From Triglochin maritima (Eukaryota; Streptophyta; Magnoliopsida; Alismatales; Juncaginaceae), in the NCBI GenBank assembly GCA_963682175.1, contig OY821777.1, positions 15,644,001 to 15,708,000 of the forward strand: DNA of 64,000 nucleotides, read 5' to 3'. A program made the translations under genes and the position numbers. Under the pieces are notes generated by a model. The model did no database searches. It saw only the letters and a list, made by a program, of their open reading frames with translations, and was not told the origin of the DNA. Shown here one piece after another: positions 30,900 to 42,605 of this stretch. Each line of letters begins with the position of its first letter. The first letter of the stretch is position 1.

Positions 30900-31790
30900 A
30901 GTAGTGATTTGTAAATTAACAAATACATTTTATCGTTGTTGCAATTAAAACTTTTCCATACTCCAAAGTAATAGCTCCAACATTTAAGGTAGAATTTCAC
31001 ACTTAAAAAGGTACAACTCACAATTAAAAAGAAGACCCGCAAACTTAAAAATGAACAAGCTACTCTTAAAAAGGAACAGACTACACTTAAAAATGAACAA
31101 ACTACACTTAAAAAGGTACAACTCAGATTTAAAAAGAAGAACCGCAAACTTAAAAAGGAACAAACTACACTAAAAAGGAAGACTTCACACTTTAAAAGGT
31201 ACAACTCACATTTAAAAAGGAGAACCGCAAACTTAAAAATGAACAAAAAACACTAAAAAGGAAAACTTCACACTTAAAAAGGTACAACTCACATTTAAAA
31301 ATGAGAACCGCAAACTCAAAAAAGAACAAACTACTCTTAAAAAGGTACAACCAAAAATTAAAAAGGAAAACCACAAACTTAAAAAGGTACAACCGACAAT
31401 TAAAAAGGAGAAGCACAAACTTAAATGGAACAAACTACTCATAAAAAGGAAAACTTCACACTTAAAAAGGAGAAATGCAAACTTAAAAATGAACAAACTA
31501 CACTTAAAATGGAACAAACTTAAAATGGAACAAACTACACTTAAAATGGAACAAACTTAAAAAGGAACAAACTACACTTAAAAAGGAAAACTTCACACTT
31601 TAAAAGGTACAACTCACACTTAAAAATGAGAACCGTAAACTTAAAAGGGAATAAACTACACTAAAAAGGAATTACTTCACACTTAAAAAAGTACAACTCA
31701 CAATTAAAAAGGAACAACTTTACATTTAAGAAGGAGAAACGCAAACTTAACAAGGAACTACTACACACTAAGAAAAGGGTACAAAATTCC
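30900..31790 (-). repeat. T-rich minisatellite array 2, between the converging genes
   Basis: Plus strand reads repeats of ACTTAAAAAGGAACAAAC and close variants (ACTTAAAAAGGTACAACTC, AAAAGGAAAACTTCACAC). On the minus strand this is the same T-rich unit as array 1. It lies downstream of both genes. FLFK-type open frames on the minus strand come from the repeat. Confidence 0.9.
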
Positions 31791-31923
31791 TCATTCATAG
31801 GGAGAAACTGTTGTCTTACAAAAGTGTACAAAATTCAAAGACCAAGCTTTGGTACATAATTAAAGAGCAAGTTGGTCGTAATACAACTTCATGTCCCAAT
31901 CGTCAAAATCTGGATCCCCTGGT

Positions 31924-34858
31924 CTAGGTGCGACCTGATGCATAGGTGATTTGTCCTTCCTTCGATACTTGCTCTTTTGTTCTGTGAGGCCTTTTTTTGC
32001 TTCTTTGAAGAATTTTCTTGGCTAAGGAAACCCGACGTCTAGTAGGCGGTCTTCCTAGACGGATTACTTTGTTTTGATTGCGCACAGAGGTACCACCGGG
32101 CACAACTTCATCAACTATGGGAGGGGCATGGGGAATGTTCATACGTGACCTTAGCCACTCCATTCACTTCACGGCCTTAAGATACCTTTCATGAGAAATG
32201 AATGCTTCCTATGCAATCCAATGAGCATGACCCATTATGTCAGCGTGACGACTCAACACATCCTTCTCCAATACGCCATCGTCTTGGTACATCTTGTCTC
32301 GATAGCTTCGACGAATATCCTTCCGCCATCGATCTGTGATGTAAGACGACGGGAGTAATGCATTACGATCTAGCCGTGCAAATACGACCAGGGGGTGACA
32401 ACAAAGAATACCAACACGCTTAAACAATTTTCAATCGCATATCAAGTTCAGACATGTCCTCTGTACAAGAAAACGTTTCGATAATAGTTGCTCACCGACC
32501 CGTACACGTTTAGTCACCTTGTAATGCAACGCGTCGGCTGATTGCAACTCCTTGGTTAGGTCGCAGTTCATCATCTTACCAATTTGTAACTGTACTTTCT
32601 TGAAAATCCCTACGGTATACAACTCGCTCATTTGACTCTCGAAGGGATATATTGAAACCAATTTGGGTTTCTTATGCAGGCAATCAAAATCCGATTGAGC
32701 TTCCTTCTCGTACTTGTGACGGAGAGCAATTTCATATTGTTGAACGAACTGCTTAAGGGTGGTTCTAGAAGATAAGTACTTGTCGAAGAATGAGTTCATA
32801 CTTTCGTTTCTTTGGGTAGAAGTTATTCCAGCGAAAAAACAATCACACAAGTAAGTAGGTACCCAAGACTCACGGATACCGTAAATTGTTTGGAGCCAAC
32901 TATGGTCTTGAAGGTCAAAATCAACCAGGAAACCGTGCCAATTCCGCTCAAATTCAGCTGGGTTTTTTGAGTCGTAGACAATCAATTTTAGATCAAATAA
33001 TATGTGCTGACGATACTTCGTCGGCAACTTCACGAGAGTTTTGTTCATTATGTGCCAAATGCAAAATCGGTGTCTGGCATTTGGGAAGACATTCCTTACA
33101 GCAACAATAATGTCCCCACATTGGTCCGTTATGATTGCTGGTGGAGAGATATCTGCAACAACACCGATATTACACAAAAAAAGAAAAATCGCTATAAAGG
33201 TGACGAGGTAACTTAAGAAGGAAAAAGAAACTTAAAAAGGATGAAAAGTACTTAAAAAGGAAAAATTGTAACTTAAAAAAGATGAAATCAAACTTAAAAA
33301 GGAAAATTGCACTTAAAAAGGGTCAACAAAACTAAAAAAGGAACAAAAACAAATTAAAAATGAACAAACAAAACTTAAAAAGAACATACATAACTTATAA
33401 AGGAACAAACATAACTTAAAAATGAAAAACAGTAACTCAAAAGGTTTTAGAAGAAATTAAAAAGGAACAAACAAAACTTAAAAAGAAACAGACATAACTC
33501 AAAAGGTATAAAAAGGACAACCCCATCAATACGAGTACGAAAGCCAAAAGAAAATTCGCTATAAAGGAAGCGACGTAACTTAAAAATGAACAGACATCAC
33601 TTAAAAATGAACAGAAATCACTTAAAAAGGAAAAACACTAACTCAAAAGATTTTAGAAGAAGTTAAAAAGGAAGAATTAAAACTTAAAAAGGAACAAACA
33701 TCACTTAAAAAGGAATATACAACACTTAAAAAGAAAAAAACAGTAACTCAAAAGGTTTTAGAAGAAGTTAAAAATGAACAAAGAAAACTTAAAAAAGAAC
33801 AGACATCACTTAAAAAGGAACATACATCACTTAAAAAAGGAAAAACAGTAACTCAAAATTCAAAAAGGACAACCCCATCAATACGAGTACGAACTCTACA
33901 AACGTACCTCCCATACACGAAAGTCACGTCTGAAAGAGTCATATGTAGTTTTCAGTGGTCTCGAAAGACAGCAAAGCGCAACCGAGCAACACAGACTCGA
34001 AATGGTGATTAAATCCCACAAATGGTGCAAAGGGTATGTCGTATTTGTTTGTGAGGTACGTAGTGTTGAAACATATAATATCCCCAAAGTATGAATAGGC
34101 AGCCCTGGAACGGCAGTCGGCCCAGAAAACGTTCCTTAGTCTTCCCTCGTCATCCATATCCATGACATAGAAAAACATTGCATCAATCTTCTGCATCTTA
34201 ATGAAATAGTTCTGAAGAGCTTGTGCATCATCGAGTCCCATTTTCAAATTCCTTACTTTGGTTATAACTTTTCTGCACACACAAAAAATATTAAGGCCGC
34301 AGATTTCTACAAACAAAATAACATACAAAAAATTTCAAACCTTAGGTCTCTATCGTTAAAAGTAAGTTTGTCATACCCCCCAGCCTCGACAACAAACGAT
34401 TGCATGGTCTTAGAAGCAGAGATCCTAGAAGCATCATTGCACGTTATTCGTGCTATGGCGGCCTCAGGTACAATTCGTTTCTGTCTTAGAAAACGCATTC
34501 GGTGCTCCTGAAGCATTTCATGGTTATGATTGAGATCGACAAAGTTAATCGGATAACCCCTTGCTGGATTTCCAGAAACCCTGATGCGAGTCGTGCACTG
34601 AACTCTACTCGATAAACGTGGCTTCATTATGCCTTGACATTGGTCTGTTGGTGTCTTACCCTCCTTAGAACAAGTAAGAGTAGCCCGGGTAACAACACCA
34701 CCATCGTAATGAGTATGTCGTAGCTTAACCTCAAAACCACATGCATCGGCATAGTCGTTGTAAAAGGCTCTTGCTCATTCGAAAGATGGGAAAATCATCT
34801 TCTCTTTAGGAATGTTTAACGACATTTCTGACCGGGTAGACATCTTTACAATTTCCAT
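31924..34858 (-). pseudogene. FAR1/FRS-like MULE transposase pseudogene
   Basis: Transposase of the FAR1 class of Mutator-like elements, the family from which FHY3/FAR1 light regulators derive. ATG at 34858 (MEIVKMSTRSEMS); FAR1-type DNA-binding region (FYNDYADACGFEVKLRH ... HNHEM ... FLRQKR) to 34346; small intron 34265-34345; exon to 33908 with the FNTTYLTNKYDIPFAPFVG and LLGCALLSFETTE motifs; 755-nt intron filled with minisatellite; exon from 33152 with AIITDQC, HRFCIWHIM and RNESMNSFFDKYL; then the SWIM finger remnant near 32430. Inactivating changes: TGA at about 34772, two Trp-to-TGA in exon 2, SWIM Cys codon changed to TGA (32428-32430), TAG at 32209, TGA at 32164. The catalytic Asp of FDTTY is Asn here. 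Confidence 0.85.
33185..33880 (-). repeat. T-rich minisatellite array 3, in the intron of the FAR1-like gene
   Basis: ACTTAAAAAGGAACAAAC-type units on plus, hence T-rich GTTCCTTTTTAAG units in the sense of the FAR1-like transcript. It occupies nearly the whole intron between donor GGAG|GTACGT (33907) and acceptor TTGTTGCAG (33153). Confidence 0.9.
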
Positions 34859-34979
34859 TTGAGTGAAAATTTCTCTCAAAACGAAGAGAAATGAACGAAA
34901 AAGAAAGGAAGAAGTGGCGGTGGGCATTACGTGTATGTTCGTCCAAAAGAGATATGGAGCAGGTGGGAGCGCCAAAAGG

Positions 34980-35290
34980 AATGACCGGGTTTGATTTGGA
35001 GCACGTCTTATTTGAGATGCATTAAATGTGGATGCCCCCTTTGCTTAAAAAAATTAAAACTTTGGCTGAGCTGGATTTGTCCAACTCAGCAGCGTCTCCC
35101 GATCGCGTCCAAAGAGCGGCCAATAAACATTATCCAAACAAAAAGGCTTGGGCGGCAAAAGCAGTCACCCCAAAATCTGCCGAGCTGGAATCCACGTCAC
35201 GCGTTGGGAAACTCGTGGGAAAACGAGTTGGCGTCCCGGTACCCAATCAAAGGCACGTCCTTGCTCCACCGTTGGTGTTGATAGCCGTTG
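34980..35290. repeat. Candidate right terminal inverted repeat region of the MULE
   Basis: Upstream of the FAR1-like start. The reverse complement of about 35060-35110 resembles about 20380-20430 at the other end of the unit. Low-similarity match, recorded as a candidate only. Confidence 0.3.
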
Positions 35291-36224
35291 TCTAATATAT
35301 TTTTAGAAAAGCAGACCTAACTTGAGGAATCTTCGGCAAGAACTATAATTTATGCGCAATAATGGGAATTGGATCTTTATGGTTGGTTGTCTTAAATATA
35401 ATTGAAAACTAAGTACTGTAGGGATAAGACTCCAACAAATTGTTTAGATGGAAAGTGATTGGGACGTGGGATCTACAGCACTATTTTATCACCTAACCTG
35501 GATGAATGCAAATCTCTTTGATTTTGAATGAGCCATATACCTTTAGACTAACATCTTGTCTGACTTTAATCTCCAAAAAAAAAACTAAATGAACACTGCA
35601 GCCCTAATTTGCAGGGTGGTTGGTCCATTCTATTTTGTTTCTTTGTAAAGAGTAATGGTGATTTACAAAGATATACCAATTTAATAAGTTTGTAAGCAAG
35701 TAGTAATTGAACAACGTGACCACTACACTTCGAAGTAATTTGGTAATTATATTGTGTTTCATTTCCAAGATCAACAACTTCACCAAACTTACCCATTGTT
35801 GGAATGCTATAGGTTTTAGTTTCATCAACTATATTAAAATCGATCGATCTCAATATAAAAACGACAGTGGAATAAGGTTACATACTTAAATGTATGTAAA
35901 GTAATAGTGTCCGTATGCCACTTGAGAAATTTAAGAATTGTTGGGAATTGATTTTTTTTTCCCTAAAAGATAGAAAGCTCGAGTTCCTTATCTTAATTCC
36001 GCCTTGTTTTGGAGATTTATGTTCGAAATTTATGAAAGTTAAGGGTAATTTATTGCGGATTATGTTGTTTGGTGGGTTTTTGTTGATGGTGAGTGGTGAC
36101 AATCTGGTATTCTCTTACAACAATGACCAACCCTTAGATGTTACGCGATACAAATTCCAGAACTATTTCCAAATATTTATCTTAATTAATGGATAATTAT
36201 TTCTTTTATTCCCTAACCTGTCAA
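35291..36224. other. No recognised feature
   Basis: AT-rich DNA. Short frames on both strands overlap one another and show no domain I recognise. Confidence 0.35.
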
Positions 36225-36690
36225 TCAGTTTGGCAGACTGGTCGACCAGTTCCGATGTAACTTTTTGTGAAGATTATTTAAGGTAATTTTCAAGTTTGAA
36301 TTTGGCAGATTCAAATTTGAAGGTCCGAGTTTGGCATGTGAATTTGGCAATTCCGAATTTGGAAGGGCTGAGTGTGGCAGGTCCGAATCTGGCAAGTCTG
36401 AGTTTGGCAAGAATTGGAAGATTTTCTTGTGCGTGTGAGTATATAAATTAGGAGAAATTCTCGAGGGTTTTGTGTGCCGACAAGAACTATTATGAGGTGC
36501 CTCCGTTGTAGGGCACACGAGTTTACATTGGTTTATCTACATAGAATATATCGGTGACACTGAGAAGAGTTGATGATAAGAAACCGGTGTATACTTTTGA
36601 GTTGGTGGTGAGGAATCAATGTGCATTCTATTCTATCAATAAATACGTAGATGTTTGATGAGCCGTGGTTTCTCCCGTAAGGTTTTCCAG
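36225..36690 (+). repeat. Copia-type LTR-like fragment with a short tandem repeat
   Basis: Contains about nine degenerate copies of a 15-bp unit like TCCGAATTTGGCAAG (36293-36415), then TATATAAATTAGG, a polyadenylation-like AATCAATG ... CAATAAATACG region, and GTGGTTTCTCCCGTAAGG-TTTTCCAG, a phrase typical of the end part of plant Copia LTRs. Ends and duplication not identified. Confidence 0.4.
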
Positions 36691-37255
36691 GTTATATCTA
36701 TTATTTCTTTTGTTGCAAGTTTTTTCTTCTTGTACATGTTTTCTTGGGACTCCATATCAGTACGTACAACTGGATTTTCCTCCAAAGCAGGCCACATCGC
36801 CCTTTCTCTGCCGGTCCATTTCTGCTCCTTGTGGAGTCCAGGAGGTGTCGGCATCCTAAACATAGAGTTGTATTTCAAAGATTATCTTTAGACCTGCAAA
36901 AGTGGTGAGAAAATGAGACCTTATGTTTATCTTATTATAAGTTTACTTTAATTGTTAGTATACGTTTATCTCATTTGTGCTCGTCTCAAAAGAGTGATCA
37001 TTTGAGTAATCAGAATCCTGAAAGTGGATAATTGGTTTATGGGGAAAAGATAATATACAAGCAACAGAATGTAGGTCTTCAATTGTTAATTATAGGAAGC
37101 ACTGTATGCTAACAACGAGCTATATTCCACGAGGAAAAAAACAAAAGGATATATATCAACAGATAATAATCATATTTGTGTAATGTAAACCATTGAAGTC
37201 GGATTTGTGTCCTCCTTTTAGGAGATACATATGCATGTATTTACCGTGTTCAATT
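36691..37255. other. No recognised feature
   Basis: AT-rich intergenic DNA between two LTR remnants. No supported gene. Confidence 0.35.
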
Positions 37256-37260
37256 ATATC

Positions 37261-37809
37261 AGTTGGGAATGTCTCAAATAAAAAAACTACTTGGTCGCAA
37301 GTTTCTCGATTCTGAATATTGAAAGCAATTATGTCTTAATTTGTAACTACTTGTTCAAGTTTTAGAAAATAAATTAAGCTCTTGATTGGTAGGCATTAGG
37401 AAACTATGTAACCTATAAATAGAAGTGTTTCCTATGGGTTTGGATGTTTCCTATGGGTATGGATGTGCATCAGATGTGTGACATGAGGAGTTGCACATTT
37501 TATGTGCCAACACGAGGGGATCTGGTGTGATCTAGCATGACGGCTAGAGTTTCTAAGTGGGGATATGAGAGCAGTTTAGAAGAGGATGGGCGACCATGAG
37601 GTTGATGCGTTTTCACCGGATGTAAATTGTGTCTCATTAATGTAATACGTAGAGGATGTGGATTGTGGTTTTTCCTTCTCGGGTTGGGGAGAGGATTTTC
37701 ACTTGTATCCTTGTGTTTATCGTTTGTTTCTTATTCGTGAATATTCACATGTTTGATATTATTGCATTGTGGGTGAATGAGATGAATTAGGGGGTCTGAA
37801 TTCGTAACA
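37261..37809 (+). mobile_element. Solo LTR of a Copia-type element, TSD ATATC
   Basis: 549-bp LTR flanked by ATATC at 37256-37260 and 37810-37814. It starts AGTTGGGAATGTC (canonical TGTTGGG with one changed base) and ends TTCGTAACA. Inside are CTATAAATAG (about 37416) and the phrase GTGGTTTTTCCTTCTCGGG...GGATTTTCAC. No internal region remains, as expected after LTR-LTR recombination. Confidence 0.75.
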
Positions 37810-38044
37810 ATATCCCATTTTTGTCTTAATTTGTGATGTTAGACGACTTTTGAGTTTTATAAATATTGAAACTCAAATTTTATTAGCCAAACATGATTTT
37901 TTGGAGGTTAAGTTATTAAATTTAGGTTAGAATTGGTTTGTAGTTTGTGTTTTGCAAAACACTAACCATGACTAGTGTTTTGCTAACGCATAGATATATT
38001 TCACAACTGACTCAAACAAGTTCTTCATTTCCATTGCTAACATA

Positions 38045-39168
38045 TGAGTCCTGAACAATGGAAAATTTAAGATTCTAACAATAAAAGAGATCTCAAGTTA
38101 AGCGGGAATGTTACTCAAATAAATAACCAGTCGATGCATCATATACAACAGAATTTGTCAAAAATACATGATTACATCTATACAACAAAATGAATACAGA
38201 TAATCATGAAGATCTGGAATAGTCCGAACAAGATCTTGGCCTCAAAATGTGTACGTCCGTTGTCACCCACCCACACAGAACCTACTGCGGTCCTGAAACA
38301 TGAATTAAACAACAATACCTGAGTTTCCCATTAGGAAACCCCGTATGTCAAGTTCACCTATATGAATGCACAGTACGGTAATAAACCTATCATACTAGTA
38401 GCATGTCATATCATCAACATCAATGAAACAAAACCCCTCCAAGCGTAAAACAGGACCTCAGTCCTACAACAACCATAAAAACCTCTAAGGGTCAACAAGG
38501 AAATCAGTCAAACAAACAGCATCGGGTCTCCCTTGGAGACCTACCGTACGCACGTACGGTCTTACGGACAGTACGCGACGCACCCTCACACGCGACTACT
38601 CGAGCCAAGGGATCGGTGAGGAGCGTCCGCACTTCCACACCAAACGAAACCACATGGTCTACACCACACCAACAGAGTCATAGCCAGGTCGGTCCAACAA
38701 TCCCCCAATAGGTGCCTAACTGAGGAATCATCGCCGAAATAGCATTGACGGCATCACCGGAACAACATTGACGGCATCGACGACACAACATAGGCGATAC
38801 AACATACGTCTGACACAACATCGGACGGTTACAAGCCGGAACATCGTTGGCACAACATCGACGGTACAATACACTTCCAACGTCGCTCGCCGACTGCAAC
38901 CTCCACACGACCTCTTTCTCATGCCAACACCACGAGCCTCACACTGGAGCTGCCTCCACCTCCTTTGGAACGTCGAAAAAGGAAGAGAAATGAGAGAGAA
39001 AGATGGCAAGAACAAAGGAAAAGAGACCTCTCCTCTCCCAACACCATCCTACTGACCAGCTCATCCCATCTTCCTCCTTCCCCACGCACAGCACCGCACA
39101 CCACCACTTCCCCATGCAAAGTCACCCCTAAACTTGGGATTAGCCCTAAAAAGGTTTAGGATCTTACA
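38045..39168 (-). repeat. Gypsy LTR copy, short variant
   Basis: Same family as the solo LTR at 57473-59552: shared segments include CAGAATTTGTCAAAAA, TTACATCTA..ACAA, CTATATGAATG and ATCATACTAGTAGCATGTCAT. Its end, AGGATCTTACA, read in reverse is TGTAAGATCC. It lacks the roughly 1 kb GGTCGACC-rich portion of the other copy. No matching target duplication found. Read as an LTR, its transcription direction is minus. Confidence 0.7.
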
Positions 39169-41435
39169 CAAAACCCAAACAATTAAATAATTATCTGTTT
39201 TGATATTTAGTTAAGAAATTTGCAATTAGTTTCAAATTATTAAGTTTTAAACTTTTGAATTCAAGTTATCCAAACTGATCTAAAAGTAGGTTGTGTTTTT
39301 AGTTGTTCAAACTATTTAACGATTATAAAAGGGCCATTAATTTCTCGACGGTCCTCTTAACAAATTGCAAAAAATTAATCTTCCGTTTTGGCGCGTAAAA
39401 TCCAATCTTCTCTGGAAATCTACAATAATTAGTTTTTTAATAGCCAGTTGAAGTTAATGGTATGCTTGAATAGCATTTAAGGAGAGAATAGAAATGAAAT
39501 TAAAAGAAAGTGTAGTTTCTCTTACCTAATCTATGCATGTTGAAAATGGGAGAGAAATGGAGAGAAATATGTTTATACACAACTTTCTTTTAAAAATTGG
39601 AGAGAAATGGAAAAAAGTCATTATTGTGGTTTTATTATAAAATTAACCAGGGTGTTTTGCAAAATAATAATAATAATTCAATGATACAAAAAATGATACG
39701 TGTTTATAATAATCCTTAAATTAATTAATTTCATGTCTATTCAAGTGAGAGAAAAGAAAAAAGAAAAATAAATTGTCTATTTTTTTTCCTTCTCATTTCT
39801 TTTCTTTTGTCTATGTTATATTCCTATCCAAACATACTGTAACTGAATAACTAAAACTCTATTGTTGGATTAACCCACTCAAAAATCAAATTCTTGCATC
39901 GTTAGTTAGATTTTTCATTTTAATAAGTATACAAAATGAGGAGTGATTCACTACACTTCAATTTTGTTAACACACATTTATCCTTTTTAAAAATATTGAT
40001 ATCTAGACTCCGAATTGAAAATCTGAATCGTTGATATTGATCTAACACTCATATAATCTATTCATGTTGAAAATGGAAAAAAACAATATGAGAGTCATTT
40101 GATATTTGATTAAGATACATGGGATTTTTAGGGAATGTAATGCGTCCGTATTTTAACTTTATATCAAATGACTCTCAAAAAAAATTCATTTTTGACATAT
40201 ATAAACTATGAGTTTCAAATCAAGATTCATGATTCAGATTTTCATTTCAAAGTTTAAATATCAAGTTACTAAAATAAATTTGTGTCAACAAAATTTAGGA
40301 TAGGAGTTCCTTACGGTGCAAAATACTTACAAAACCTTCACATGAGTATATGACAACTCCTTGCATGTTTTTCTCTTTGGAACAAGTGAACAACAAACAA
40401 ATGAGTTCTGCAAAACTCACATGAAACAAATCCTCCGCCGTTTAGCAGGAAGAGATCAACTTTTCATTTATAATTGATAACAAACAAACAAACCGACGAC
40501 AAAACCCTATTCTCCACCAAAGAATACATCACCCGAAATTGATATTTAATTCAAAAGAACCATCTAGGCTGGAAGAAGCATGTGCAAGGTCATCCGAAGC
40601 CATGTGGTTCACACTCCCCATGCACCACCACCCCTTTCCTCGTTCCCAATCATGCCCACCAGGCCACCACCAAACCGAACCTCCTTTTAGGTTTAACCCT
40701 GGCTTCTCGGGAGGAATCTGGTGATGAGTGACACAGATGAGGTTCATCCCCTCTGCTCTCCTCTTGAATCGTATGTTATTGTTATTTTATGATTCCACCT
40801 TAACGTTTCCACTTGAGGAAAATGGTATAACACGTGGTCGCTGGCTCGATCGCTGCTACTAATGGGAGACTTTGTCCTCTTCTCCTTTTTCCCTTTCTCA
40901 ACAGAACTCACACTGCTGTCCGGCTCCTTTCCCACCCACCTCCCACCATCCCCTTGTCAGATCCATTTAACTACAACTCTCATCTCAGTTTCTCCACATA
41001 TATACACCTAAAAATGACGTGATTTTCCTCAAGCATTCTAGTTCTAGATTTTTAATAAAAATTCCAACGAATTACTCATAAGTTGAAGTTTAAAGTCAGG
41101 GTTATTCATGACTAAAAATCTAACAACCGACTGTAATTCAGTTCCATTTGATAACATGACATACCTTTCAGAAATTCTAAAACGACCCACAAAAGTAGTA
41201 CGTCAAAAACAGGTCGAATTTAACGAGAATAAATTCCATCATAAATCAAGTTAAAACAGAGCGTCTTACTCTAAACACAACAAATAAAAGGATGCAACTT
41301 TAATAACACCACTGTTATAAAATGAACCAGAGTATGTAACAGCTGCACAACACACCCTCGCAAAATTGAACTACAATTCCTTACAACAACAACACGTTAC
41401 CAACACCTACACGACTCTCCTTGTTTCAAATCTCA
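39169..41435. other. Intergenic region downstream of the LBD gene
   Basis: AT-rich. A 72-codon minus-strand frame at 40529-40747 has unusual protein-like composition (three Trp in a row, then GGHDWERGKGWWCMG) but no family I recognise and no partner exon; it may be chance. The 3' untranslated part of the LBD gene should lie just below 41436. Nothing else supported. Confidence 0.35.
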
Positions 41436-42531
41436 TCAACCCGAAATATCAAGAGCGAGATCCACCCTACACGTGTCGACATCCCAATACTCACTCCTTC
41501 GATCGGATGACTTATTCTCACCGCCGTTACTACTCTTGTAGCTCCCCGCCGGCTCGTGTCCCAGGGTCAGCTCCAGCTCGACATCCGACATGTCGCAGCC
41601 ACCGCAAACAACCGACGTCTCCGCCGTCTCACCGGAGACACCACTCTCGTTCTCCCGACTCTCTCCGGTGCTATCCCTGCTCACCGTCCGAGCCGAATTG
41701 CAGAAATCGACCTCAACCAGCTCGGCGACTTCCGACTCAGACGCCGGTTTGGCCTTCGGCGCCGAGCGCTTGAACCGTGTTCGAGTAGCCTTGGCGACCT
41801 TATGAAGCTCTTGAGTCGGGGACGCCTCGTCTTTTGACACGTGTCGGATGTCGTAGGCCTTGAGCGGCGGCGTCGGAGTCGCCGCCGCCATCTCGGACGG
41901 AATCTGCACAATCGGTTCGCCTTTGAGCACGGCTTCAACGGCGACTTGGCACTTGGGCCAGCTCCCGGACCAGAGCAACCCGACCGACCCGTATATTGGG
42001 TTTACGATCCTCCCACAAGCCTCGTATAGCAACGACCTGAATATCGCTGTTGGTAACAAAACAAAAAAAAACCAGTCATTTAACCGCAGAAACAACCAGA
42101 AGTTAATTTTTTATTACAATCCAGTACGGGTGTAAACGTGCCGAACTAAGCGACCCAGCTAGTTAAGCATTTCAACTGAAAATCCAGCACGACCGACTTG
42201 ACTCGGCCGTGTTTACATCTCACATGATATAAGAGCCAAGTCAAGCACAGCAAATCGACTTATTTCGGCTGGTTTACACATTACAATAGAAAAATTAATG
42301 TTATTTTTATTCACTATAAATTAATATGGATAATCATTTACCTGGACGGTGGTGTTCGGGACCGGAGTTGATGAGGTTCATCAACCCAGCACGACCGTAA
42401 AACTTCGCCAGAAACACCGTCGCGTTAGCTTGGGACTCGGGATTCTTTATCCACTGCAAGCACGGCCGGATGCTGCAGTTCTCGCTGCACCCCTTCCGGA
42501 GCACTCGACATCCATTGCAACTCATCCTCAT
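41436..42531 (-). CDS. LBD41/42-like: LOB domain-containing protein, class II (LBD41/LBD42-like)
   Basis: Plant-specific nuclear transcription factor. Two exons: 42531-42342 and 42046-41436, with a 295-nt GT-AG intron falling after the first base of an Ala codon; 266 residues. I chose ATG 42531 (MRMSCNGCR); an upstream in-frame ATG at 42570 would add 13 residues. The LOB zinc-finger-like motif C-x2-C-x6-C-x3-C is Cys5, 8, 15, 19, followed by the FYGRAG block and [16 protein letters not shown], all typical of class II LBDs. The C-terminal part is Ser/Glu-rich and carries LELTLG (221-226), an EAR-like LxLxL motif suggesting repression. Arabidopsis LBD41 is a core hypoxia-induced gene (family knowledge). 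A TATA box and a hypoxia-element-like site lie upstream. The frame is intact, and this is the only clear host gene here. Confidence 0.93.
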
Positions 42532-42599
42532 GGTTGGGACGTTTGAATTTGTGTTACTGTGTTTTTGCAAGACGAGAGAGGTGGAGGATGTGAGGGGAG

Positions 42600-42605
42600 T
42601 TTATA
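42600..42605 (-). promoter_or_regulatory. TATA box of the LBD gene
   Basis: Minus strand ACATATAAACTCC; TATAAA begins about 74 nt upstream of the chosen ATG, leaving a leader of roughly 40 nt. Confidence 0.55.

Larger units (their letters stand above)
20230..35290. mobile_element. Mutator-like element with FAR1-type transposase and Ulp1 protease genes (boundaries approximate)
   Basis: Two converging genes characteristic of protease-carrying MULEs occupy this span: a Ulp1-type (C48) protease gene on plus (about 20663-30872) and a FAR1/FRS-type transposase on minus (34858-31924). Both have an intron filled with the same T-rich minisatellite, and a third array separates their 3' ends. An unrelated retrotransposon (22548-29010) is inserted in the protease gene. 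Candidate terminal inverted repeats are diverged: about 20380-20430 (GACGCG ... GTCAGCCAAAAGT) against the reverse complement of about 35060-35110 (GGACGCG ... CTCAGCCAAAGT). Exact ends and the expected 9-bp duplication are not resolved. Confidence 0.65.

Noticed and set aside
38045..39168. A second clean solo LTR with target duplication
   Set aside because: The flanking pentamers (ACATA and CAAAA) do not match, so it is recorded only as an LTR copy.
40529..40747. 72-codon frame with a WWW motif as a host exon
   Set aside because: No recognisable family, no partner exon or splice sites, and an overlapping frame on the other strand; kept only as a remark.
41366..42135. Several plus-strand frames opposite the LBD gene
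   Set aside because: Antisense shadows of a conserved, spliced coding sequence with GC-rich codons; no domain of their own.
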